64,000 nt of DNA from Streptomyces sp. ISL-98 (GCF_018614055.1 NZ_JAGGPB010000058.1:52797-116796); one strand, 5' to 3'; positions 1 to 9,419 are shown, numbered from the stretch's first letter. The notes: generated by a model from the letters alone, not told the origin. Numbers and translations are program-made.

Positions 1-3000
1 ACTGCAGCACCCGGTCACCGGGCGCGAGTTGCCACAGCTCTCGCGTCGCGAGGAGCCCGGCCACACCGGTGTGGGTGACGACGACGCCCTTGGGGCGGCC
101 GGTGGAACCCGAGGTATAGATGACGTACGCGGGATGCGAGCGCAGCAGGGGGCCGCGGCGCTCGGCGTCGGTGACGTCGTGCGCGGGCAGCCCGGAGACG
201 TCCGTGCTGCCCGGTGTCAGACAGGCGATGCCCGACGGCAGGCCTGCGGCCGACGCGTCCGTGGTGAGCGTCAGCGCGGGGGCGGCGTCGCCCAGCATGT
301 ACGCGATGCGGTCGGCTGGGTAGGCGGGGTCGACCGGCAGATAGGCGGCGCCCGCCTTGAGCACGGCGAGCACCGCGACCGGCAGCTCGGCCGAGCGCGG
401 CAGCATCAGGGCCACGGTGTCCTCGGGGCCGATGCCGCGCCGGACGAGCAGCCGGGCCAGGCGGTTGGCGCGCTCGTTCAGCTCGCCGTACGTCAGGGTG
501 GTGTCCTCGAAGACGACGGCGGGCGCTTCGGGGGCGAGGGCGGCCCGCTCCTCGAACAGCTCGGGGATCGTCCGGGCGGGCAGGTCCGCGCGGGTGTCGT
601 TCACACCGGCGGTCAGCTGGCTGTGCTCGGCCGCCGTCAGCAGGTCGAGGTCGCCGATGCGCTGCTCCGGCGCGGCCGCGGCGGCGGTCAGGAGCCGAAG
701 GAGCCGGGACATCAGCCGCTCGACGGTGTCCTCGTCGAACAGGTCGGTGCTGAACTCGACGAAGCCCTCGAGCCCGGCGGGGGAGCCGTCGGCGTCCCGC
801 GTCTCCGTCAGGCTCAGGGACAGGTCGAACTTGGAGCCGCCGGGGTGGACGCCGTGGTGGGCGACGTCCAGGCCGGGCAGCGCCATCCCGGACGCCGGGG
901 TGTTCTGCAGCGCGAGCAGGATCTGCACCAGCGGCTGGCGGCCCGCGACCCGGGCCGGGTTGAGGACCTCGACGAGGCGCTCGAACGGCAGGTCCTGGTG
1001 GGCGTAGGCCGCCAGGTCGGCGGCGCGGACGCGGTCCACGAGCTCACCGAAGCCGGGGTTGCCCGAGGTGTCGGTGCGCAGCACCAGCGTGTTGACGAAG
1101 AACCCGACGAGGTCGTCGAGCGCCTCGTCGGTGCGGCCCGCGACGGGGCTGCCGACGGGGATGTCCGTGCCCGCGCCGAGGCGGCTCAGGAGCGCGGCGA
1201 GGCCCGCCTGCAGCACCATGTGGAGGGTCGCGCGGCGGTCTCCCGCGAGCGCGACGAGGGCCCGGTGCAGACCGGCGTCGACGGAGACGGGCAGCGCGGC
1301 GCCCTCGTGCCCGGGGGTCGCGGGCCGCGGCCGGTCGGCGGGCAGCGCCAGCTCCTCGGGCAGGCCCGCGAGCGCGGTGCGCCAGAAGTCGAGCTGCTGC
1401 CGCGCCAGGGTGCCCGACTCGCTCTCGTCGCCGAGGAGTTGGCGCTGCCACAGGGCGTAGTCGGCGTACTGGACGGGCAGCGGCTTCCAGGCGGGTGCCG
1501 TGCCGTCGAGGCGGGCCGCGTAGGCGTCGCCCAGGTCCTTGGCGAGCGGCGCCATGGACCACTCGTCACCGGCGATGTGGTGCATGACGAGCGCCAGGAC
1601 GTGCTCGCGCGCGCCGAGCGAGAACAGCGTGGCCCGCACCGGTATCTCGCGGGACAGGTCGAAGTCGGCCCGCGCGGCCGCGTCGAGGAGCCCGGTCAGC
1701 GCCCGCTCGTTGGTCTCGGTCACCGGCAGCGGCACGTCCCACGCGCCGAGCACCGACTGGTGTGCCTCGCCGTCGACTTCGGGGAAGACGGTGCGCAGGG
1801 ACTCGTGGCGTCCCACGACGTCGTTGAGGGCGGCGCGCAGGGCGTCGTGGTCGAGGTCGCCGCGCAGCCGCAGCGCGAGCGGCATGTTGTACGCCGAGCC
1901 GACGCCGCCTGCCTGGCGCAGGAACCACAGCCGCTGCTGGGCGAAGGACAGCGGCAGCACGTCGGGCCGGTCCATCGGCACCAGGGCCGGGCGCACGGCC
2001 GCCGTCTCGCCGAGGCTCCCGGCGAGCCCGGCGACGGTCGGCGACTCGAAGAGCCGCACCAGGTGGAACTCGGCACCGAGCGCGGCACGGACCCGCACGG
2101 CGAGCCGGGTGGCCAGCAGCGAATGGCCGCCCAGGTCGAAGAAGTTGTCGTCGATGCCGACCTGTTCCACGCCGAGGACCTCGGCGAACAGCCGGCACAG
2201 GGTCTCCTCGCGCGCGTCGCGCGGTGCGCGGCCGCTGCCGCCGTCGAACCGGGGCGCGGGCAGGGCGCGCCGGTCCAGCTTGCCGTTGACGGTGAGCGGC
2301 AGCGCGTCCAGGGCCACCACGGCGGCCGGGACCATGTACGAGGGCAGGGCCTCGCTCGCATACGCCCGCAGCGCGGCCGTGTCGAGGGCGGTGCCGCGCG
2401 GCACCGCGTAGGCCACGAGCCGCTTGTCGCCGGGCCGGTCCTCGCGGACGACGACCGCGACCTCGGCCACCTCCGGGTGGCGGTCGAGCACGGCCTCGAT
2501 CTCGCCGAGCTCGATGCGGAAGCCGCGGATCTTCACCTGCTGGTCGGCGCGGCCCTCGTAGGAGAGCAGGCCGTCGGCCGTCCAGCGGGCCAGGTCGCCG
2601 GTGCGGTACATGCGCTCGCCGGGCCCGCCGAAGGGGCAGGCCACGAAGCGCTCGGAGGTCAGGCCCGAGCGGCCCAGATAGCCGCGGGCCAGACCGCCCC
2701 CCGCCACGTACAGCTCGCCGACGGCACCGGGCGGCACCGGGCACAGCCGGTCGTCCAGGACGTAGGCGCGCAGGTCGGGCAGGGCGGGGCCGACGGTGCT
2801 GCCGCTGTCGGCGGCGGCGCCCTCACGGGTCAGGGCCTGCTGGGTGACGTGCACGGTCGTCTCGGTGATGCCGTACATGTTGACGAGCGTCGGGGCGTCG
2901 GCAGCGTTATCGGGGTGTCGCTCGTACCACTCGGCGAGCCGTCCCGGCACCAGCGCCTCGCCGCCGAACACGACATGGCGCAGGGCGAGTTCGGTGCCGG

Positions 3001-5116
3001 GGCGCCGCTGGTCCGCCTGGATGAGCTGGTAGAACGCCGACGGGGTCTGGTTGAGGACGGTGACGCGCTGGTCGGCGAGGAGGTCGAGGAACGCCTCGGG
3101 GGAGCGGGACACGGCATGCGGCACGACGACGAGGCGGCCGCCGTACAGCAGGGCGCCCCACAGCTCCCACACCGAGAAGTCGAAGGCGTACGAGTGGAAC
3201 AGCGTCCACACGTCGTCGGACCCGAAGCCGTACTGCTCCTCGGTGGCGGAGAACAGCCGGGTGACGTTGCGGTGGGTGACCACCACACCCTTCGGCCGGC
3301 CCGTCGAACCCGACGTGAAGATCACGTACGCGGGGTGGTCGGCGCACAGCGGGGCGGACCGGTCGGTGTCGGTGGGGTCGTGCGCGGGCTCCTGTCCGAG
3401 GTCGTGCACGGAGTCGATGCCGTCGAGGACGAACACCGGCAGCGCCTCGTCGAGGACGGTCTCGCGGCGGGCGGCCGGCGCGTCCGGGTCGACGGGCAGA
3501 TAGCCGGCGCCGCTCTTGAGGACGGCGAGGACGGCGACGACCAGCTCGACGGAGCGGGGCAGCACCAGGCCGACCAGGCTCTCGGGCCCGGCGCCGCGGC
3601 CGATGAGGCGGTGTGCGAGCCGGTTGGCCCACGCGTTGAGCTCCGCGTAGGTGAGCTTGGTGTCCTCGTACACCACGGCCACGGCGTCGGGGGTGCGCCG
3701 GGCGCGGTCCTCGAACCACGCGGGAAGCGTGCCCGCGTCGAGATCGGCCGCGGTGCCGTTCCACTCGGTCAGGACGCGGTCGCGCTCCTGCGGGTCCATG
3801 ACGTCGACGGTGCCGATGGCACGGTCGGGCTCGGCGGTCAGCGCCCGCAGATAGGCGATGAAGCGGCGCCCGTGGTCGGAGATGTCCTGCTCGCCGTACG
3901 CGGCGGTGTTGCCCGCGATGCGCACCCCGATGCCGTTCTCGCCGCTGCCGCCCTCGAAGACGATCACCATGTCGTCGACGGGACCGCTGGGCATGCCGTG
4001 CGCCGCGCCCGTGCACGGGCCGAACCGCAGACCCTCCTCCAGTGGAAGGAAGTTGACGGAGGGTCCGAACATCCGGCGGGAGAAACCGCCGAGGCCGAGG
4101 TCCTTGCGCAGGTCCTCACCGCGGTAGCGCTGGTGGCGCAGGAGCCCCCGCATCTCCTGGCCGACATGGCGCTGCAGCTCGGCGAAGGACATGGCGGGGT
4201 CCACGGCCACACGCAGCGGCAGCACGTTGGAGGCCATGCCCGGCGTGGCCTTGGTGACCGGGGTCAGGCGGCCGGTGACGGGGAAGCCGAGCACGACGTC
4301 GTCGGTGCGGGTGAAGTGGCGCAGATACGCCGTGGCGGCGGCGGTCAGGGTGACCTGCCAGGTCGACCGGGCCTGCCGGGCGAGCCGCTTGATCTCCGCG
4401 AAGTAGTCGGCCTCCAGCCGGCCTTCGTACCGGGGGGACTCGCCCCACAGGCCGGTGGCGCGGTCGGGGAGGTTGAGGATCTCGGAGTCGTCACCGAAGC
4501 GGTCGAGCCAGTAGTCGCGGTCCCGGCCGCTCCGCTCGCTCTCCGTGTACTTCACATGCTCGTCGGTGAATTCGGCGAGCGAGGAGAAAGGACTCGCGGA
4601 AACTCCGTCGCCCTCTTCTCCCGACATGAGTTCCGTGTAGCAGTCGGCTACGCGCTGGACGAGGAGACTGAATCCAAAGGCGTCGCAGATGATGTGGTGC
4701 ACTCGCGTGTACCAGTAGTAGCGGTCCGGGGCGATCCGGAACAGCATCTGTACGAACAGCGGTCCGTTGCGCAGGTCGAAGGGCCGGTCGAGGTCCTCCT
4801 GCATCGCCGCGAGAGCCGCCGCATGCGGATCGTCCTGCGCGGACACGTCGACGAAGGGCAGCGGCCAGTCGCGCTCGGCGCGCACCGACTGACACGGCAC
4901 TCCGCCCGTCTCGCCGAAGGTGACGTGGAGGGCCTCGGCCTCGTCGACGGCCTGTCGCAGAGCCTTCTCGAACATCCCCTGATCGAACGGCCCGTGAATC
5001 TCCACGTAGCCATTGATGTTGTACAGGAGGCTGTTCGGAGCCAGTTCCTGAGCAAACCAGACGCGCTGCTGCGCCGCCGACAACGCGTGACCGGCGGAAT
5101 GCGTACCCTCGAACAC
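1..5116 (-). CDS. Nonribosomal peptide synthetase, N-terminal part (C-A-PCP-C-A), truncated by window edge
   Basis: Modular NRPS that assembles a peptide on carrier-bound thioesters. In the minus frame the protein starts VFEGTHSAGHALSAAQQ. The GTG at 5116 follows a GGGGGA ribosome site. Domains in order: condensation domain with HHIICDA (last Gly of HHxxxDG changed) near residue 140; adenylation domain with TSGSTGRPKG near residue 600; PCP with LGGHSLL near residue 995; second condensation domain with HHIAGDE near residue 1180; second adenylation domain reaching its TSGSTGRPKG near residue 1668 when the window ends. Specificity positions read from A1 are D,F,W,N,V,G,M,V,H, the family code for L-threonine. 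There is no epimerase domain between PCP1 and C2. An N-terminal C domain suggests acylation by a fatty or aryl acid, or docking to an upstream synthetase; I cannot tell which. The A2 substrate cannot be read because its pocket lies outside the window. Confidence 0.95.
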   Translation of the reverse strand, partial: MFEGTHSAGHALSAAQQRVWFAQELAPNSLLYNINGYVEIHGPFDQGMFEKALRQAVDEAEALHVTFGETGGVPCQSVRAERDWPLPFVDVSAQDDPHAAALAAMQEDLDRPFDLRNGPLFVQMLFRIAPDRYYWYTRVHHIICDAFGFSLLVQRVADCYTELMSGEEGDGVSASPFSSLAEFTDEHVKYTESERSGRDRDYWLDRFGDDSEILNLPDRATGLWGESPRYEGRLEADYFAEIKRLARQARSTWQVTLTAAATAYLRHFTRTDDVVLGFPVTGRLTPVTKATPGMASNVLPLRVAVDPAMSFAELQRHVGQEMRGLLRHQRYRGEDLRKDLGLGGFSRRMFGPSVNFLPLEEGLRFGPCTGAAHGMPSGPVDDMVIVFEGGSGENGIGVRIAGNTAAYGEQDISDHGRRFIAYLRALTAEPDRAIGTVDVMDPQERDRVLTEWNGTAADLDAGTLPAWFEDRARRTPDAVAVVYEDTKLTYAELNAWANRLAHRLIGRGAGPESLVGLVLPRSVELVVAVLAVLKSGAGYLPVDPDAPAARRETVLDEALPVFVLDGIDSVHDLGQEPAHDPTDTDRSAPLCADHPAYVIFTSGSTGRPKGVVVTHRNVTRLFSATEEQYGFGSDDVWTLFHSYAFDFSVWELWGALLYGGRLVVVPHAVSRSPEAFLDLLADQRVTVLNQTPSAFYQLIQADQRRPGTELALRHVVFGGEALVPGRLAEWYERHPDNAADAPTLVNMYGITETTVHVTQQALTREGAAADSGSTVGPALPDLRAYVLDDRLCPVPPGAVGELYVAGGGLARGYLGRSGLTSERFVACPFGGPGERMYRTGDLARWTADGLLSYEGRADQQVKIRGFRIELGEIEAVLDRHPEVAEVAVVVREDRPGDKRLVAYAVPRGTALDTAALRAYASEALPSYMVPAAVVALDALPLTVNGKLDRRALPAPRFDGGSGRAPRDAREETLCRLFAEVLGVEQVGIDDNFFDLGGHSLLATRLAVRVRAALGAEFHLVRLFESPTVAGLAGSLGETAAVRPALVPMDRPDVLPLSFAQQRLWFLRQAGGVGSAYNMPLALRLRGDLDHDALRAALNDVVGRHESLRTVFPEVDGEAHQSVLGAWDVPLPVTETNERALTGLLDAAARADFDLSREIPVRATLFSLGAREHVLALVMHHIAGDEWSMAPLAKDLGDAYAARLDGTAPAWKPLPVQYADYALWQRQLLGDESESGTLARQQLDFWRTALAGLPEELALPADRPRPATPGHEGAALPVSVDAGLHRALVALAGDRRATLHMVLQAGLAALLSRLGAGTDIPVGSPVAGRTDEALDDLVGFFVNTLVLRTDTSGNPGFGELVDRVRAADLAAYAHQDLPFERLVEVLNPARVAGRQPLVQILLALQNTPASGMALPGLDVAHHGVHPGGSKFDLSLSLTETRDADGSPAGLEGFVEFSTDLFDEDTVERLMSRLLRLLTAAAAAPEQRIGDLDLLTAAEHSQLTAGVNDTRADLPARTIPELFEERAALAPEAPAVVFEDTTLTYGELNERANRLARLLVRRGIGPEDTVALMLPRSAELPVAVLAVLKAGAAYLPVDPAYPADRIAYMLGDAAPALTLTTDASAAGLPSGIACLTPGSTDVSGLPAHDVTDAERRGPLLRSHPAYVIYTSGSTGRPKGVVVTHTGVAGLLATRELWQLAPGDRVLQ

Positions 5117-5399
5117 CCTGAGAATCCCCCACGGATAATCGGGGGCAGGTGAAAAACTCTCGCCTCTGGCCCCCCAGCGCGGCGGGGACATACTGCGCCC
5201 CGCGCGCACTTTCCAAAGTCGAACAAGATCATGTTACATCCGGCTTGAGGCGGCCAAGCACAGGTCAAGTCCGGCTCGACTTCGGGCACTACGCTCCGTC
5301 ATGTTGCCTTTCTCATATGGCATCTGGGCGTGACAGCGCCTATAGGCGCCAGCCCCCCCGCATGGGGTGAGCAGCAGTTCTTCTCGCCGACTCCAAACG
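5117..5399. other. Intergenic region upstream of the NRPS
   Basis: About 280 bp without a convincing gene. It should hold the NRPS promoter on the minus strand and the left boundary of the degenerate region. It contains a perfect 14-bp palindrome, listed separately. No clear -35/-10 pair could be assigned. Confidence 0.5.
5336..5349. promoter_or_regulatory. Perfect 14-bp palindrome, candidate operator
   Basis: GCGCCTATAGGCGC is a perfect inverted repeat about 220 bp upstream of the NRPS start, in the only substantial non-coding stretch on that side. Its symmetry and place suit a dimeric repressor site, but no regulator gene lies next to it. This is inference from position only. Confidence 0.35.
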
Positions 5400-6177
5400 C
5401 GTCGATTGCTGAAGTTTGCCGACGCGACGTTGCCGCGTAACGAAGAGGGCAGGGTCGATCGGGCGGCTGCGGAGATCATCACCGCGCACCCCGGTGCACG
5501 GCCCGACGTGCGTCAAGTCGACCTGGCGGACCTGGACTCGGTCCGCGCCTTCGCCGAAAGGCTGCATGCCGACCACGCACGCCGGACGTGCTCGTCAACA
5601 TCGCCGGCGTCATGGACCCGCCCCGCACACTCAGCCCGCAGGGCCACGAAGTGCAGTTCGCCGCCAACCACCTCGGCCACTTCGCGCTCACCGGCCTGCT
5701 GCTCGACTAGCTGGAGTCCGGTGACGACTCCCGTGTCGTCACGGTGAGTTCGCCCAACCACCGGCAGGCGGACCTCTTCTTCGACGACCTCTCCGGTGAG
5801 CGCTCGTACGCGCCCACGGCGTACTACAACCAGTCGAAGCTGGCCAACGCCGTCTTCGGCTGGGAGCTCCACCAGCGGCTGACCGCGGCAGGCAACCGGG
5901 TGCGCAGCGTGCTCGGCATCCCGGCTACACCGCGACCAACGTCCAGACGAGCTCGCCGGTCGGGACGGTGAAGTTCCTGCTCGGCCGCCTTCTCCTGCCG
6001 CTCGCCCAGTCCCCGGACCGGGGAGCGCTGCCCCAGCTGTACGCGGCCACCGCCCCGGACGTGGCGGGCGGGGAATTCTACGGCCCCGACGGCATGGCCG
6101 AGCTGCGGGGCGCGCCGAAGAGGGTGGAGCTGGCCCCGAGGGCCGCCGACGCCCCGTCAGGGCTGGTGCGTGGCTGA
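5400..6177 (+). pseudogene. Degenerate short-chain dehydrogenase/reductase
   Basis: Remnant of an NAD(P)-dependent SDR oxidoreductase. Pieces in three frames line up with one SDR. The first contains LPRNEEGRVDRAAAEI and QVDLADLDSVRAFAERLHAD. The second continues after a frameshift near 5580 with DVLVNIAGVMDPP and AANHLGHFALTGLLL, followed by an in-frame TAG near 5708. It then holds the catalytic region VVTVSS...YYNQSKLAN. A further shift near 5925 restores the C-terminal part (PGYTATNVQT, then LPLAQSPDRGALPQLYAATAPD). The glycine-rich N-terminal Rossmann motif is missing. Two frameshifts, a stop and a lost N-terminus mean it cannot make a working enzyme. Confidence 0.85.
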
Positions 6178-6916
6178 GAACTCGCCTACCGACTGGGGCG
6201 CGACCACGACACCGGCAAGGGGTCGTGCGCCTGGCAGGACGGGCTGATCGAAGAAGTCACGACCGCCCGCAAGGCCCCTCACCATGACGCCGGGGCGTTC
6301 CTGTTCGCCCGGGCCGCACGGCGGCATCCGGTGCTGACGCCGTTCGGCGGCGTCATCGAGGGACACCACACCGGCTTGTCCGCCTGGTCGGAACTCAGGG
6401 TCCGACTGAAGGGCCTGATGCTCGACTCCGGAGAGGTGGATGAGGCGATCAGCCGCGTCGCCGAGGTCATGTCGGAGATCTTGGACGGAACCTGCCCAGC
6501 CGCCCCGGACTGGCTCGACCCGCGTAACAAGGCCAGCGTGGAGATGCTGGTCCGCATGACCTACTCGCCCGTGGTCGACGCCGACCGGCTCGACACCGCC
6601 GCACACTTCAAACCCGGTACACGTCCCCGGCCGGACATGAGCATGGCGGAGTTGTGGGATCTTCGAACCAAGAGACGGCCTCCAACCGCAGGTGATCTAC
6701 AACCGGTGCGGCATCGCCGCAGCATCCCGCCGCTTCGGCAAAGGTCTGGCAGACCCAGACGATCTAGGCAAACTGCGCTCCCACTACCAGCACCGCTACC
6801 GCCTCCAAGCCGGACGCTCCTCCACCGACCCCAACGGAGCCACCGGAGAAGCCATCGAAGCACTACGAGAGAAGCTGGACTACCCGGAAGTCGCCCGCAG
6901 AATGCGGATGCGATGA
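6178..6916 (+). pseudogene. cas3: Collapsed CRISPR-associated cas3 (HD nuclease piece plus C-terminal piece)
   Basis: The frame 6178-6660 reads as a Cas3 HD domain: DHDTGKGSCAWQ (the HD-x-GK signature), APHHDAGAFLFARA, EGHHTGL, then the typical VRMTYSPVVDADRLDTAAHF. It begins directly after the SDR stop without a start codon, so the N-terminus is lost. After a frameshift near 6660 the next frame (to 6916) ends EALREKLDYPEVARRMRM, which resembles the region after the helicase in type I Cas3. The whole helicase (about 600-700 residues) is absent, so an internal deletion fused the two ends. No other cas gene and no repeat array is visible nearby. The assignment rests on motif memory. Confidence 0.7.
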
Positions 6917-7226
6917 CCCGGGTCTGGAAGCAGGCTCTAATGGCCCAGTCGTGCGTGCGCAGCCGATTCGGACAATCGCCCGTGTCCGAGACACGGCACA
7001 TGCTCAACTCGTGCGCCAAGGAGATGCTTGTCAACGACGCAGGTCTGCTGGGTCCACATGACAACACCTCGTGCCAGCGACGTCGGCCTTATGCACCAAG
7101 TGTGTGCACCGGTTGCCTGCTGGCCGGCTGTTCCTGGTGACGGTCTGGGGCGGCTGAGGTAAGTTTGTGCGGCTGGCTTGGTTTCGTGCTGACTCCGACG
7201 GTCGGAATCATGGGAAACCGCAGGTC
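6917..7226. other. Non-coding, probably degenerate DNA
   Basis: No frame here has streptomycete codon bias, a ribosome site or a recognisable motif. Base composition looks less GC-rich than the flanks. It lies between the cas3 relic and the symporter stub, and I read it as decayed sequence. No CRISPR-type repeats were seen. Confidence 0.5.
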
Positions 7227-7340
7227 CTAACCTCGATCGAATGAGTTGTCGTACCACTCGATCGTCGTGCCAATGAGGCTGGCGACGACAATGCGCTTGA
7301 GAGAGCTGGGTGTTGGGGGAGCGGTTGCGGGGGCGGCCAT
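7227..7340 (-). pseudogene. N-terminal stub of an MFS metabolite:H+ symporter
   Basis: From ATG 7340 the minus strand reads MAAPATAPPTP, then SLKRIVVASLIGTTIEWYD. This is the hallmark start of MHS-family (metabolite/H+ symporter) transporters, whose first membrane segment begins with GTTIEWYDF. The frame then degenerates and stops after about 37 codons, where roughly 400 more are expected. Only the N-terminus survives. It fits with the other relics in this stretch. Confidence 0.7.
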
Positions 7341-7997
7341 GAACACCACTTCCGGACAGTTGGCGGGGACGTTTCCGTTTCGCCACACCGCAGAAACGGG
7401 GCAGGTCGGCAGCCCATGTGGTGGGACAACACAGTTCCGGGGACGGCTGCGCGCGGCCACCATGAGGGGGGTCGGGCAGTGTGCGCCGGGGGTGCGGGGC
7501 GGCATAGCTCACGTGCCCGCAGAACCGATAAACGACTTGGCCGAAATCATCCATATGCGACAACGCTGCCACCCGTTTGCCGCGCACCCTGGTTAATACC
7601 CGTGCCGTTGGACCGAATATGACCAACGCAAACATGACTGTCACGCATGCGCGCCGCCCGATCGGTTCCAGGAGTGCTGTCACTACCTCCGCCGTCCGGA
7701 TGGGTGAGTGGGTTTTCACACCGGCCCCTGTTGACTTCGTGCATGAAGCGAACGCAACCTTGCACCATGAAGATCGGAGTATTGATCTTCAGTACTCGTC
7801 CTCGGTCCTTGAAGACTTCCTGCGGGAAATGGGAAATATTGAGGCCGAGTTCGTCTCCTTGGCGAGCGCCGCGGAAGCATCCGACGTGCATGGCGATCAG
7901 CAGACGGGGCAGCGCTTTCATGCATGAGGCGCGCGGCCGCCACAGCCGCATCGACCCGCCGTCCCGCTCAGGCCCTGCTCCTGCCTGGACGCAGCCG
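7341..7997. other. Non-coding stretch with no supportable gene
   Basis: About 650 bp. Open frames exist on both strands (plus 7577-7927, minus 7547-7951) but they show mixed codon bias and no motif I recognise. The only structured element seen is an inverted repeat at 7768-7791. It probably combines decayed DNA and the promoter region of the DUF2637 gene. Confidence 0.45.
7768..7791. repeat. Inverted repeat, 8-bp arms with 8-bp spacer
   Basis: TGAAGATC and GATCTTCA form exact inverted arms separated by GGAGTATT. The AT-rich symmetry suits a dimeric regulator site, or a weak hairpin. It sits about 210 bp upstream of the DUF2637 gene. No regulator gene is adjacent, so the role is unknown. Confidence 0.4.
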
Positions 7998-8747
7998 GTG
8001 AACGGCTATCCCCATGGGGGAATGGGGGATCAGTCCTTTCCCCCGCTCGACCCGCTGGAGGTCCCCTGGGACCCGGCAGAGGAACTCGCCCACCTCCTGC
8101 AGGAGGCCATCGAGACCGACACGAGCGCCGTTCCCGCGCCCGCTGTCACCGGTGAACCTCCTGTCGCCGCAGCCGACGACGACCCTCTGGCAGGCCTCAC
8201 ACAGATCACGGCAGAACTGCCGACCGTGCGTTCCCCACCCTCGCGCCGTCGCCGAGCCCCATCGCGCCGACGCGGGGCCGGCGCACTGCAGACGGCCAGT
8301 TTCTTCCTCGCCGCGCTCGCCGCCGTCGTCGTCTCCATGGTGTGCGTCTTCGGCGGCATCGTTACGTACGACCCGCTGCGCAACCTCGCCGAGTACCGCA
8401 CCTCCGGCTATGCGGTCGGGTGGTGGCCCCTGCTCGTCTACGGGCCCTGGATGGTCGCGTCCCTGTCCATCCTGCGCGCCGCCCTCCACCAGCGCCGCGC
8501 AGTGCATTCCTGGGCCGTCGTGCTGCTCTTCTCCACCGTCTCCATGTTCCTGTGTGTCTCCCAGGCCCCTCGGACCCTGGTCGACGTGGCAGCGGCCGCG
8601 CTTCCCTCGCTCGCCGCTCTCGCCTGCTTCCAACAACTCGTCCGACAGATCACCCTCACCCGGCCGCCCCGCCAAGCGGCCCCCCGCCACCGGAGCCCCG
8701 CGTCCTCGCCACAGCGCCCCGCCGGTCCGAAACGGACATCGGCATAG
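7998..8747 (+). CDS. DUF2637 membrane protein
   Basis: 249-residue protein. The N-terminal 90 residues are acidic and proline-rich, followed by an Arg-rich linker (SRRRRAPSRRRG). About four membrane segments follow: ASFFLAALAAVVVSMVCVFG, then WWPLLVYGPWMVASLSIL, AVVLLFSTVSMFLCV and a last one near LPSLAALACF. This layout matches DUF2637, a streptomycete family often seen near mobile or regulatory genes; its function is unknown. GTG 7998 has a GGA about 8 bases upstream. ATG 8022 is an alternative, but its GGGGGA lies too close. Codon use is typical streptomycete, unlike the relics to the left. Confidence 0.75.
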   Translation: MNGYPHGGMGDQSFPPLDPLEVPWDPAEELAHLLQEAIETDTSAVPAPAVTGEPPVAAADDDPLAGLTQITAELPTVRSPPSRRRRAPSRRRGAGALQTASFFLAALAAVVVSMVCVFGGIVTYDPLRNLAEYRTSGYAVGWWPLLVYGPWMVASLSILRAALHQRRAVHSWAVVLLFSTVSMFLCVSQAPRTLVDVAAAALPSLAALACFQQLVRQITLTRPPRQAAPRHRSPASSPQRPAGPKRTSA

Positions 8748-8834
8748 CGCCCGCCGACCGCCCTGTGATCACTTCCTGTGCTTGTGCCCGTCGGTCCCGC
8801 CGGGCACACACTGGAAAGGTGAGAGGGAGACGTC

Positions 8835-9311
8835 ATGGATCACGCCGGCCGTGATCACAGCGCTCAACCGGCCGGTGGTGCCTCCTGGGGCACCGCCGCG
8901 CAGGCGACGGCGCACTGCCTGACCGGCTGCGCGTTCGGCGAGATCCTGGGCATGGTCATCGGCACCGCCCTGCGCTGGGGCAATGCGCCCACCATGGTGC
9001 TGGCGATCGCGCTGGCGTTTGTCTTCGGCTACTCCTTCACCCTGTACGCGGTGCGCAAGGCGGGCCTCGGCCTGAAGGCCGCCGTCCGCACCGCTCTGGC
9101 TGCCGACACCGTCTCGATCGCCGTGATGGAGCTGGTGGACAATCTGGTCATCGCCTTCACCCCCGGCGCGATGGATGCCCACCTGTCGGACGGGCTGTTC
9201 TGGGGTGCGCTGCTGGGCGGCTTCGCCGTCGCCTTCGTAATCACCACGCCGCTGAACAAGTGGATGATCGGGCGCGGCAAGGGCCACGCCGTCGTCCACG
9301 CCCACCACTGA
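8835..9311 (+). CDS. DUF4396 membrane protein
   Basis: 158-residue membrane protein with four likely helices (HCLTGCAFGEILGMVIGTAL, MVLAIALAFVFGYSFTLYAV, AADTVSIAVMELVDNLVIAF, LFWGALLGGFAVAFVITT). It starts His-rich (MDHAGRDH) and ends His-rich (GHAVVHAHH). It matches the DUF4396 family, whose members often lie near metal or stress genes. The Cys-Gly and His clusters hint at metal handling, but no function is established. GAGGGAGA lies just upstream of ATG 8835. The next gene also encodes a His-rich membrane-anchored protein, so the set may act together. Confidence 0.75.
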   Translation: MDHAGRDHSAQPAGGASWGTAAQATAHCLTGCAFGEILGMVIGTALRWGNAPTMVLAIALAFVFGYSFTLYAVRKAGLGLKAAVRTALAADTVSIAVMELVDNLVIAFTPGAMDAHLSDGLFWGALLGGFAVAFVITTPLNKWMIGRGKGHAVVHAHH

Positions 9312-9419
9312 CGCCAGTGGCTGAATTGCGAGGGTGACTGCAACAGCGGCCGGGTGTCCGCGTGGTGCATGCGACCGGGGCGGTGGGGAGCCGCCCGGAC
9401 GAGCCGTTAGGATCACGGC

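Noticed and set aside
29..5152. Plus-strand open frame of about 1700 codons
   Set aside because: It is the antisense shadow of the NRPS; composition is Gly/Arg/Val-rich without domains, while the minus strand shows full C, A and PCP motifs.
6900..7600. Possible CRISPR array near the cas3 relic
   Set aside because: No direct repeats of 28-30 bp with regular spacers are visible; only unrelated short palindromes.
7577..7927. Small gene on either strand between the symporter stub and the DUF2637 gene
   Set aside because: Both frames lack ribosome sites, codon bias and recognisable domains; kept as non-coding.
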